IMG/VR virus record: IMGVR_UViG_3300024346_000460
Span: 1 to 25,413 of that record
Strand: one strand, 5' to 3'
Length of the DNA: 25,413 bases
From: a virus
The position numbers were made by a program, and so were the translations under genes. Below the pieces are notes generated by a model. It ran no database searches. It saw nothing but the letters and a program-made list of their open reading frames with translations, and was not told where the DNA came from. Positions 15,954 to 23,596 of the stretch are shown piece after piece. Positions within the stretch are counted from its first letter, which is position 1. Each line of letters opens with the position of its first letter.

Positions 15954-17618
15954 ATGGAAAGTCGTTTTCTTAATGGTGGTATGATTGGCGTTACACTTGA
16001 TTATGGAGACGCTAATAATTATATTCTTAGTACCTATAATGACGAAGACACGCTAGTATATGTAGGTGGTCAAATTGCCGCTTATCAAGGTACAACAGCA
16101 ACAAGCACAATTACATTTAACTTAACTGGTGGTGCTGGCACAACACCTTTGGCCAATGACCTTGTGCTTGTTGCTGTATCGGTCGGTGCTAATAGCAATC
16201 TTAATCAATCATTGGCTGTTACAGGATATACATCAATTGCAGAATTATATGCACCAGATAGTCAATCAGCAGATTTGTTTGTCGGCTATAAGTTTATGGG
16301 AACAACTCCTGATACAAATTTTACTCGTCCTCAAACAGGCAATACCCAACATGCAGGTGCATATGCTATTCATGTCTGGAGAAACGCTGATCTAACAACA
16401 CCTTTAGATGTAACTAGAACTGTTACTCAAGGTTTAAATACTGCTATTCCCAATCCATCAGCAATAACACCTGTAACTGCTAATACTCAAATTGTTGTTG
16501 TTGCTGCTTCTGCACATCTAGAAGGTACTCCTACGTTTACTGCTTCTTATTTGAGTAATTTTATAACAGTGGGAAGTGCTGATAACGTTGATACTACATT
16601 AGGTGTTGGAAACGTAGCATGGACAAGTGGTTCGTATGATCCTGCTGCATGGACTTTTAGTGGCACGGACAGCGTAAACTATTCATATGCTGCTGCTACT
16701 ATTGCTTTGAGACCAAGAACTCTAACAATTCCTATATATGGAAACAGAAAAAATAGTGGTGTTTGGAATCTAGAGGCTGCTTATGATTACTCATTTTCCC
16801 AATATACTCCACCAGGTCAGGTACTATTCACGACAACAGGCACACAGAACTGGACTGTACCTGTAGGCATTACTACTATATCTGCTGTGTGTATCGGTGG
16901 TGGTGGAGGAGGTGGCGGCGGTGAAACCGGTAGAGATCAAGGTGTATCGGGTGGTGGCGGCGGTGGTTTATCATATGGAACAATTGATGTGACTCCGGGA
17001 GAAGTTCTAACAATTGTCGTTGGTGCTGGTGGTAATGGAGGTGCTACGCAGAGCAGCGGCACAGCAGGCGGCGCTTCATCAATTTCAAGAGGAGTAGAAG
17101 TACTTCTACAAGGTGGCGGTGGTGGTGCAGGGCAAGAAAGAAGTACTGGTACAGTAACAGGCGGAACATCAACAGGCACAAAACGTCTTGGTGGTGGCGC
17201 CGGTGGTAATAGCGGTGGCAACTCAAACGACACTGGTTCAGGTGGTGGTGGTGCTGGTGGTTATTCAGGTAACGGCGGTGCTGGCGGTACTACGGGAGCT
17301 GGTTCAAGCAGTCCGGGTGACGGTGGAGGTGGTGGCGGTGCTACTAACTCTGGTCAAGGTTATGGCGGCGGCGGTACAGGAGTATTCGGTCAAGGTTTTG
17401 GTGGCGCAGGCGGCCCATTCAATGGTCCTACAGGCGGTGGTGCCGGCATCGGTGGTAATGCCGGAACAAGACCAAATGGTGGCAACTATGGCGGTGGTGG
17501 CGGTGCTTGTGATGATGACACCAATGGATCTGGAGGCAACGGCGGGCAAGGTGTTGTTCGTATTGTTTGGGGCCCGGGTAGAACATATCCAATAGGTAGT
17601 TTGGAGGATAGATTCTAA
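15954..17618 (+). CDS. Two-domain glycine-rich adhesin-like tail protein
   Basis: 554 residues. Residues about 40-255 are a beta-domain that I recognise from phage tail and fibre proteins (LANDLVLVAVSVGAN, HAGAYAIHVWRNADLTTPLD, SGSYDPAAWTFSGTDSVNYS, AAATIALRPR). Residues about 290-540 begin with the widespread motif TTTGTQNWTVPVGITTISAV and continue as a poly-glycine domain with many GGGG runs (GGGGGLSYGTIDVTPGEVLT). The end is VRIVWGPGRTYPIGSLEDRF. The Gly-rich half parallels the protein at 6161 in order of motifs ('NxTVP...GGGGG...DVxPGxxLxxxxGxGGxGG'), so the two are probably paralogous tips. Receptor binding is inferred. It overlaps the next gene by one base (TAATG). It has only a weak ribosome binding site of its own. 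Confidence 0.75.
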   Translation: MESRFLNGGMIGVTLDYGDANNYILSTYNDEDTLVYVGGQIAAYQGTTATSTITFNLTGGAGTTPLANDLVLVAVSVGANSNLNQSLAVTGYTSIAELYAPDSQSADLFVGYKFMGTTPDTNFTRPQTGNTQHAGAYAIHVWRNADLTTPLDVTRTVTQGLNTAIPNPSAITPVTANTQIVVVAASAHLEGTPTFTASYLSNFITVGSADNVDTTLGVGNVAWTSGSYDPAAWTFSGTDSVNYSYAAATIALRPRTLTIPIYGNRKNSGVWNLEAAYDYSFSQYTPPGQVLFTTTGTQNWTVPVGITTISAVCIGGGGGGGGGETGRDQGVSGGGGGGLSYGTIDVTPGEVLTIVVGAGGNGGATQSSGTAGGASSISRGVEVLLQGGGGGAGQERSTGTVTGGTSTGTKRLGGGAGGNSGGNSNDTGSGGGGAGGYSGNGGAGGTTGAGSSSPGDGGGGGGATNSGQGYGGGGTGVFGQGFGGAGGPFNGPTGGGAGIGGNAGTRPNGGNYGGGGGACDDDTNGSGGNGGQGVVRIVWGPGRTYPIGSLEDRF

Positions 17619-18334
17619 TGTCAGGTCGTTACGGTGGTTACACAGGCGGTAGAAAAAAACTTCTTTACGATTTTAACACATTAAAATCTGAGTCTGCGCT
17701 TCAAGCTGACGGCGCTATTACGCCAAACAATTTTGATTATACTTCGGGCAAAGGTGTATGGTCTCTTAGTTCTACAAATCAATTTCCTAAATCTGTAAAC
17801 AAAACTGTTACTTCTGGTTTAACACCTGAATTTTTTACAGTCAAAGGGCAAAATAATGCTTGGACTCAGAGAACAATCAATATTTCTAAATATGCTAACA
17901 AGACAGCCAGAGCCGTTTTCCGATACATAAATAAAAGCGAAAGTGAAGTTGCTGATCTTCAGTTAGATTTGATTGTTTTGTCAGGAACTACATATAGCTT
18001 TGAAAATGTTGGCGAGTCGTTCGAAACGACAACAACAAATATAACTAATTATTCATCTGCAACATGGACAGCAGTTTCGGTTGCTACAACAAACGGCAGA
18101 TGGAATGTTGATACGGGCGGTACACCTACAACAAATGCGGCTAGAACAGATGCAGCGGGCGGTACTTATTATGTCTATGCAGAAACAACTGGTACCACAA
18201 CAACAAATGATTATAATTTTTGGTTAAGAAGTCCTGCCGTTTCTCTAGGCGCATCTCCAACTTTTACATTTTACGAAGCAAGAGCCGGAGCATCAACTGG
18301 CGAACTATACGTATACCTTGACATTACAGGATAA
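17618..18334 (+). CDS. MAM/lectin-like tail protein with apparently permuted halves
   Basis: 238 residues, ATG overlapping the previous stop. The start is MSGRYGGYTGGRKKLLYDFN. Residues about 80-120 (AWTQRTINISKYANKTARAV, FRYINKSESEVADLQLDLIV) look like the closing half of a MAM-like or immune-inhibitor-A-like jelly roll ('W...idls.yagk.v...F'). Residues about 158-235 (GRWNVDTGG, RTDAAGGTYYVYAETTG, YNFWLRSPAVSLG, PTFTFYEARAGASTGELYVY) look like the opening half ('W..d...G.Y.y.E...L.SP...F...G..G.L.V'). The protein stops soon after that half. A carbohydrate- or surface-binding role is inferred. There is no sign of a frameshift, because the next gene starts in order five bases later. Confidence 0.65.
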   Translation: MSGRYGGYTGGRKKLLYDFNTLKSESALQADGAITPNNFDYTSGKGVWSLSSTNQFPKSVNKTVTSGLTPEFFTVKGQNNAWTQRTINISKYANKTARAVFRYINKSESEVADLQLDLIVLSGTTYSFENVGESFETTTTNITNYSSATWTAVSVATTNGRWNVDTGGTPTTNAARTDAAGGTYYVYAETTGTTTTNDYNFWLRSPAVSLGASPTFTFYEARAGASTGELYVYLDITG

Positions 18335-18338
18335 AAAA

Positions 18339-18782
18339 ATGTTATACAGTAAAGACGGATCGTATCCAAATTATCTTCCATTTCGTATTAAACTATCTAA
18401 CGGACTGACTCGCACAGATCCATCAAGCTTTACTCCTGAAGAGATTGCTGACGCTGGATATATCACAGTCGATGATCCGCCAGCATCTATTCCAGATACT
18501 CAAATTCTTGAATGGGCAGGCAGCGAATGGAATGTAAGAGATAAGACTGAACAAGAGCTTGATAACGAAGTGCAACACAAATGGCACGAAATAAGAGCGC
18601 AACGCGATTATATACTTTCGCAGCTTGATTGGAAATTTCATCGTTATCAATCGCAAACAAGACTTGGCATCACACCAACAGACAACATTGCAAATCTTGA
18701 TACATATGCACAAGCACTAAGAGATATTACACTACAGACTGATCCGTATAATATTGTTTGGCCCGAACTCGTATTAGGATAG
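18339..18782 (+). CDS. Tail fibre assembly chaperone-like protein
   Basis: 147 residues from the ATG at 18339. A longer TTG-started reading from 18318 would overlap the previous gene and has no ribosome binding site, so I reject it. The N-terminus (MLYSKDGSYPNYLPFRIKLS) resembles the target-mimicking start of fibre-assembly proteins. The C-terminal half has EIRAQRDYILSQLDWKFHRY and LDTYAQALRDITLQTDPYNI followed by VWPE, the pattern of the phage tail assembly chaperone family (gp31-like; 'W..iRa.Rd.lL...DW', 'YR.aLRDi...dp..v.WP'). Its place at the end of the fibre island fits a role in folding or attaching the fibres. Family recognised by eye, not searched. Confidence 0.7.
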   Translation: MLYSKDGSYPNYLPFRIKLSNGLTRTDPSSFTPEEIADAGYITVDDPPASIPDTQILEWAGSEWNVRDKTEQELDNEVQHKWHEIRAQRDYILSQLDWKFHRYQSQTRLGITPTDNIANLDTYAQALRDITLQTDPYNIVWPELVLG

Positions 18783-18809
18783 TAGATAAAAATACCAAAA
18801 TGCCGATCA

Positions 18810-18817
18810 TATAAATA
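18810..18817 (+). promoter_or_regulatory. Perfect T4-type late promoter ahead of gp13
   Basis: TATAAATA lies in the 62-bp gap, one of the largest intergenic gaps in the window, 28 bases ahead of the gp13 start. A ribosome binding site aaaggt (18834-18839) lies just before the ATG. This is the exact T4 late consensus and marks the switch from the fibre island to the core assembly genes. Confidence 0.75.
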
Positions 18818-18844
18818 TTTAAAAATATAGTATAAAGGTAAATA

Positions 18845-19585
18845 ATGGCAATTCCATCAAATAGAGAACAGCACAAAGATTGGTGCCTTAGACAGTTAGG
18901 CCATCCAGTTATTAATATCAATGTGGATGATGACCAGGTAGATGACTGTGTGGATGCTTCTTTACAATACTTTCAGGACTTTCACTTTGATGGAGTTGAG
19001 CGTTGGTATCTAAAGCATGAAATTACTTCTGAAGATATTGCAAATCAATATATTCCAATAACCGAAAATATCATCGGCGTAACAAGAATATTTCCAATTT
19101 CATCTACAAACGCATCTGTCAATATGTTCGACTTGAGATACCAGTTGCGTCTTCATGAACTCTATGATTTTACCAGCACATCATATGTAAATTATGTCCT
19201 TACTATGCAACACATTAGAACACTTGATATGATGTTTTCTGGTGAACAACCAATTCGTTTCAATCGCCATACAGATAAACTATATCTTGATATGAACTGG
19301 GCAATGAGTCAACCAGGAGAATGGTTAATTGTTGAAGGATTTGTTGTAATTGATCCATCAACATATACCGATATTTGGAATGATCGTATGCTTAAGCGCC
19401 TAACAACAGCCTACATTAAGCGCGTTTGGGGTAATAACATGAAGAAGTTTGCTGGAATGCAGCTTCCAGGTGGTGTTACTATGAACGGCCAACAAATCTA
19501 TGATGAAGCTACAACAGAAATAACTGAGATTGAACAGTTGATCCGCGATACCTACGAAGAACCACCTCAGTTTATAATGGGGTAA
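18845..19585 (+). CDS. gp13: Neck protein gp13 (T4-like head completion)
   Basis: 246 residues, shorter than T4 gp13 (about 309). The N-terminus (MAIPSNREQHKDWCLRQLGH then PVININVDDDQVDDCVDASL) is the characteristic gp13 opening of marine T4-like phages, with FDGVERWYLKHEIT shortly after. The C-terminus has KRVWGNNMKKFAGMQLPGGV and ends EEPPQFIMG. In T4, gp13 and gp14 form the neck complex that closes the filled head and provides the joining site for the tail. gp14 follows three bases after its stop, as in T4. It is preceded by a perfect late promoter and an aaaggt ribosome binding site. Confidence 0.9.
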   Translation: MAIPSNREQHKDWCLRQLGHPVININVDDDQVDDCVDASLQYFQDFHFDGVERWYLKHEITSEDIANQYIPITENIIGVTRIFPISSTNASVNMFDLRYQLRLHELYDFTSTSYVNYVLTMQHIRTLDMMFSGEQPIRFNRHTDKLYLDMNWAMSQPGEWLIVEGFVVIDPSTYTDIWNDRMLKRLTTAYIKRVWGNNMKKFAGMQLPGGVTMNGQQIYDEATTEITEIEQLIRDTYEEPPQFIMG

Positions 19586-19588
19586 TCA

Positions 19589-20461
19589 ATGGCAACCTCA
19601 GTATATTTCAACAATTTTTCTCCATCTGTTATCAATGAGAATATGCTTCTTGAAGACTTGATTGTGGAATCAATTCAGATCATGGGGCATGATGTTAAAT
19701 ATCTTCCAAGAGAAGTGTATGATCAAGCGGATGATGTTCTTGGTGAAAGCGTTAACTCTAAGTTCACACGCGCGTACGGTGTTGAAATGTATCTGGCCAA
19801 CGTTGAAGGTTATGAAGGCGACGGAGATTTCTTCTCTAAGTTTGGATTGGAAATTCGTGATACTTCCAACTTTGTTGTTTCACGCAGATCATTTGAAAAA
19901 TATGTGCCATCTACAATAGCATCAAGACCACGCGAAGGCGATTTGATCTTTGTTCCTCTACTAGGAAAGATTTTTGAAATAAAGTTCGTTGAAGAAGAAC
20001 TCCTATTCTTCTCACTAGGTAAAAGATCACCTTACATATACGAATTGCGTTGCGAAGTATTCCGCTTTAGCAATGAAGATTTTGAGACTGGCAATGAAGA
20101 AATCGATGATCTTGAACATGCAGCAGCATATACTGTTAGTTTGACCTTAGGCAATGGATCAGGCAATTATCATCAAGATGAGGTTGTATATCAAGGAGCA
20201 AATCTTGCTTATGCAACAGCAAAAGCAGAATCTAAACATTGGATTCCAGAAACAAAAGTTCTTGAAGTCATTAATGTCAAAGGTGATTTTGCGGCAAATA
20301 GTATTGTAATAGGCACTCAATCTAATACTCGTTACAACTTAACTTCATCCGATACTCTTGCCGACTTAGTGGATTCTGATGATTCCGATAACCGTATCAT
20401 TCAGACCGAAGCTGATACATTTATTGACTTGTCTGAAATCAATCCATTTGGAGTACCGTAA
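19589..20461 (+). CDS. gp14: Neck protein gp14 (T4-like head completion)
   Basis: 290 residues, compared with 256 in T4. The N-terminal two thirds are clear gp14: FNNFSPSVINENMLLEDLIV, HDVKYLPREVYDQADDVLGE, SRPREGDLIFVPLLGKIFEI and ELRCEVFRFSNEDFETGNEE. Residues about 182-252 (LGNGSGNYHQDEVVYQGANL onward) are an added small beta domain with a close counterpart in gp15. The ribosome binding site ggggtaa lies within the gp13 stop region. The stop TAA at 20459-20461 overlaps the gp15 ATG by one base. It works with gp13 in the neck. Confidence 0.92.
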   Translation: MATSVYFNNFSPSVINENMLLEDLIVESIQIMGHDVKYLPREVYDQADDVLGESVNSKFTRAYGVEMYLANVEGYEGDGDFFSKFGLEIRDTSNFVVSRRSFEKYVPSTIASRPREGDLIFVPLLGKIFEIKFVEEELLFFSLGKRSPYIYELRCEVFRFSNEDFETGNEEIDDLEHAAAYTVSLTLGNGSGNYHQDEVVYQGANLAYATAKAESKHWIPETKVLEVINVKGDFAANSIVIGTQSNTRYNLTSSDTLADLVDSDDSDNRIIQTEADTFIDLSEINPFGVP

Positions 20462-21474
20462 TGTTAAGTAATGCATACTTCTATCATCAATTAACACGAA
20501 AGTATGTTATCCTTTTTGGTAATATGTTTAACAACATTACTATCAAAAGAGTGAACAAAAATAGTGGAGTTGAGATAGAAAGATTCAAAGTTCCTATTGT
20601 TTATGCTCCAAAAGAAAAGTACTATGCTCGTCTAAGAGCAGATCCAGATTTGGAAAGACCAGTCCAGGTCATTCTGCCTCGTATGTCTTTTGAGTTAACT
20701 AACTTTGCATATGATGCATCTAGAAAACAGAACTCTCTACTAAGATCAGGCGTTGCTGCTAATACTGCTACAAGAGGCGCCACACAGTATATGGGTGTGC
20801 CATATGACTTGTCTTTTGATCTACAGATTTACGCAAGAAATGTAGACGATGGAACACATATCATAGAGCAGATTATACCATACTTTAATCCTGACTATAC
20901 AGTTACAGTTGAGACTATTCCAGCGTTAGGATTCAAGAAAGATGTTCCTATCATTCTTAACAGCGTTTCAAACATAATTGAACACGAAGGAAACTTTGAT
21001 GCTGTTCGTTATGTTTCATGGACTCTAAACTTTACCATGAAAGTAAATTACTATGGTCCAGTTCAGTTACCAAAGATTATTCGCAAGGTATTTGCCAACA
21101 TCTATAATGATGAGAGTTTGAAGGCCGGTAATATCGTTAGACTTAATGTCACACGACCTGCTGGAAACGGCAATTTTAAACTTGATGATGTTGTTTATCA
21201 GGGTTCAAATTACAATACAGCAAACGCTTACGGATATGTTTTGGAATGGGATAGAAACAACTTAAAACTGGTATTGGGTGGCGCACAAGGGCAATTTAAT
21301 ATTCAAAATACAATCAGAGGCGTATCAACAAATGCTGTTAGCACAATATCCAGTTTCGAAGTAAACCCTCTCAAATTGGTAGAAATCAAGATTGAACCAG
21401 ATCCAATTGATGCTGAGCCAACAGACGATTTTGGATACGATATAACTATAACAGAGTGGCCTGAAACAGAATGA
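20461..21474 (+). CDS. gp15: Tail completion / sheath stabiliser gp15
   Basis: 337 residues, compared with 272 in T4. The core is gp15-like: FYHQLTRKYVILFGNMFNNI, PVQVILPRMSFELTNFAYDA, YMGVPYDLSFDLQIYARNVD, YFNPDYTVTVE and NFDAVRYVSWTLNFTMKVNY. In T4, gp15 forms a hexamer capping the top of the tail tube and sheath and makes the head-to-tail joint. Residues about 227-300 (AGNGNFKLDDVVYQGSNYNT ... GQFNIQNTIRG) are a small beta domain similar to the one in gp14, which accounts for the extra length. The end ITEWPETE overlaps the gp16 start as ATGA. Confidence 0.9.
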   Translation: MLSNAYFYHQLTRKYVILFGNMFNNITIKRVNKNSGVEIERFKVPIVYAPKEKYYARLRADPDLERPVQVILPRMSFELTNFAYDASRKQNSLLRSGVAANTATRGATQYMGVPYDLSFDLQIYARNVDDGTHIIEQIIPYFNPDYTVTVETIPALGFKKDVPIILNSVSNIIEHEGNFDAVRYVSWTLNFTMKVNYYGPVQLPKIIRKVFANIYNDESLKAGNIVRLNVTRPAGNGNFKLDDVVYQGSNYNTANAYGYVLEWDRNNLKLVLGGAQGQFNIQNTIRGVSTNAVSTISSFEVNPLKLVEIKIEPDPIDAEPTDDFGYDITITEWPETE

Positions 21475-21884
21475 AGAATAATGATGTATTAAGCGAAGCA
21501 CTTGGTATTGAAAACGCAGTAGAGATTATACCGCCAAAAGCACCAGAACCTATCATCAATACTCCACATGAAGATGATGATATCAAGGCTGACTATAATC
21601 TCTCGCGCAGAACATTCCGCGACCTTATCAACAAAGGCAACTCCGCAATGGAAAGTTTGACCGATCTTGCAAAAGAATCGGAATCTCCACGCGCGTATGA
21701 GGTGCTGGCTACCATGATGAGAACCGTTGCTGACACTACCAAAGACCTTTACGATCTACAGAAGAAGACTAAGGATCTAAGAGGCGATAAGAAAGAAGAA
21801 ACTGCGGTTAATGTAGAAAAGGCCATTTTTGTAGGCACTACTGCCGATCTACTAAAGAAAATAAAAGAGAATAAGCCAGAGTGA
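21471..21884 (+). CDS. gp16: Small terminase subunit gp16
   Basis: 137 residues (T4 gp16 is 164). The central region is helical and typical of marine T4-like gp16: DYNLSRRTFRDLINKGNSAM, ESLTDLAKESESPRAYEVLA and TVADTTKDLYDLQKKTKDLR. In T4-like phages gp16 forms an oligomeric ring that recognises concatemeric phage DNA and stimulates the large subunit. Position between gp15 and gp17, with an ATGA overlap upstream and a GTGA overlap downstream, matches the T4 order and implies tight translational coupling. Confidence 0.88.
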   Translation: MKNNDVLSEALGIENAVEIIPPKAPEPIINTPHEDDDIKADYNLSRRTFRDLINKGNSAMESLTDLAKESESPRAYEVLATMMRTVADTTKDLYDLQKKTKDLRGDKKEETAVNVEKAIFVGTTADLLKKIKENKPE

Positions 21885-23536
21885 CCAAAGGGTATAACAA
21901 TAACCCAAATCTTCCGCGCGAAGATTTTAGACATGCTTTTACTCAAAAAGAAATGGATGAGTTCATAAAGTGTGCGAATGATCCCGTATACTTTGCCATG
22001 ACCTATATGAAAATCATCAATGTTGATCATGGTCTAATGCCATTCAGTATGTGGGATTTCCAGCAAGATATGCTTATGAAGTTTCATACCAATCGCTTCT
22101 CTATCTGTAAACTTCCGCGTCAGGTTGGTAAGACAACTACATCTGTTGCTTATTTACTACACTATATCCTGTTCAATGAAAATGTTAATGTGGCTGTTCT
22201 AGCTAACAAGTCAGCCATGGCCCGAGAAATCTTAGGTCGTCTTCAACTCTCTTTTGAATATCTACCTAGATTTCTACAGCAAGGTGTGAAAGAATGGAAC
22301 AAAGGTTCTATTGAACTGGCCAACGGCTCACGCATCATGGCAGATTCTACCTCAGGTAGCTCAGTTCGTGGTCGTTCGTTCAACATCGTGTTTTTGGACG
22401 AGTTCGCGTTCGTTCCAAACAATATTGCCGAAGCGTTCTTTATGTCTACCTATCCTACGATTTCTTCTGGTCAAAGCACCAAGGTCATCATCGTGTCTAC
22501 GCCTAATGGATTGAATCAGTTCTACCGTATGTGGACAGAAGCAATTGAAAAGCGCAGCGACTATGTTCCTATTGAAATTCACTGGAGCATGGTACCTGGC
22601 CGTGATGAAGCTTGGAAAGAGCAGACAATCCGTAACACCAGCCCCGACCAGTTCCGTCAAGAGTTTGAGTGTGAGTTTATCGGTTCTACCAATACTCTTA
22701 TCCATCCAGCAAAGCTTCGTTCTCTTGTCTGGCACAATCCTGTTAGATCCGAAGGGCACTTTGATATCTACAAAGAACCTCAACCAGGTAGAACCTATAC
22801 AATGTGCGTGGATGTGGCTGAAGGGCAAGGGTTGGACTACTCTACCTTCTCAATCTTTGATGTTACCGAGATACCTTATAGACAGGTAGCTAAGTATAGA
22901 AACAATAAGATATCGCCTATGCTATTCCCTACAATCATTGTCCAGACAGCCCAGCTATATAATGATGCGTTTGTACTTGTGGAAATTAATAGTATTGGGC
23001 TTCAAGTATCGGATATCATACACTTTGAACTTGCTTACGAAAACCTTATCAAGATTGAGATGAAAGGTAAGCAGGGGCAAATGCAGACTCCGGGCTTCAA
23101 AAAGAGAATTGCTTACGGTTTAAAAACTTCCAAGCAGACAAAAATGATCGGTTGTACCAATCTAAAAACGCTTATTGAAAGCGATAAGCTGATCATAAAT
23201 GATGCTGAAACTATAACAGAATTGACTACATTTTCGGCTGATAAGCAGACATTTAAGGCTGAAGAGGGTAATAACGACGATCTTGTAATGACTTTAGTTC
23301 ATTTTGGATGGTTGACAGCCCAAAGATATTTTAAAGAAAACATAAACAATGATATAAGAGTTACGCTCCAACAAGAACAATTGAACATTATGGATACGGA
23401 TTTGACACCTTTACCTATCATAGATAACGGTGTTGACCATCCGGATTATGAGGTGGATGAGTTTGGAAACGTGTGGTTTGAGGACAGAACCAAGAGATAT
23501 CCTTGGGATGACTTTAATTGGAAAAGAAAGTTGTAA
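21881..23536 (+). CDS. gp17: Large terminase subunit gp17 (packaging ATPase and nuclease)
   Basis: 551 residues from the GTG at 21881, which overlaps the gp16 stop; T4 gp17 has 610. ATPase domain: Walker A RQVGKTT at residues 80-86 (Lys84), Walker B NIVFLDEF at 168-175 (Asp173-Glu174), coupling motif STPNG at 206-210. RNase H-like nuclease domain: Asp311 in YTMCVDVAEG, Glu368 in FVLVEINSIG and Asp466/Asp467 in GNNDDLVM, corresponding to T4 Asp401, Glu458 and Asp542. All catalytic residues are present. It drives headful DNA packaging at the portal. The strongest single identification in the window. Confidence 0.97.
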   Translation: MTKGYNNNPNLPREDFRHAFTQKEMDEFIKCANDPVYFAMTYMKIINVDHGLMPFSMWDFQQDMLMKFHTNRFSICKLPRQVGKTTTSVAYLLHYILFNENVNVAVLANKSAMAREILGRLQLSFEYLPRFLQQGVKEWNKGSIELANGSRIMADSTSGSSVRGRSFNIVFLDEFAFVPNNIAEAFFMSTYPTISSGQSTKVIIVSTPNGLNQFYRMWTEAIEKRSDYVPIEIHWSMVPGRDEAWKEQTIRNTSPDQFRQEFECEFIGSTNTLIHPAKLRSLVWHNPVRSEGHFDIYKEPQPGRTYTMCVDVAEGQGLDYSTFSIFDVTEIPYRQVAKYRNNKISPMLFPTIIVQTAQLYNDAFVLVEINSIGLQVSDIIHFELAYENLIKIEMKGKQGQMQTPGFKKRIAYGLKTSKQTKMIGCTNLKTLIESDKLIINDAETITELTTFSADKQTFKAEEGNNDDLVMTLVHFGWLTAQRYFKENINNDIRVTLQQEQLNIMDTDLTPLPIIDNGVDHPDYEVDEFGNVWFEDRTKRYPWDDFNWKRKL

Positions 23537-23548
23537 AATCTTCATTTT

Positions 23549-23556
23549 TCTAAATA
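23549..23556 (+). promoter_or_regulatory. Probable late promoter ahead of tail sheath gene
   Basis: TCTAAATA differs from TATAAATA at one base and lies in the 60-bp gap between gp17 and gp18, 41 bases ahead of the ATG. A strong ribosome binding site aaaggagag (23583-23591) precedes the gp18 start. A promoter here is expected because the sheath is needed in far more copies than terminase. Confidence 0.5.
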
Positions 23557-23596
23557 ATAACAACAAGAATAATCCACTTCACAAAGGAGAGATACT

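Noticed and set aside
17936-17943. CATAAATA late-promoter match inside the MAM-like gene
   Set aside because: It is about 400 bases from the next start, lies in ordinary coding sequence (Tyr-Ile-Asn-Lys) and such matches are expected by chance in AT-rich DNA.
18318-18338. Upstream TTG start for the chaperone-like gene
   Set aside because: It overlaps the end of the MAM-like gene and has no ribosome binding site. The ATG at 18339 gives the natural N-terminus.
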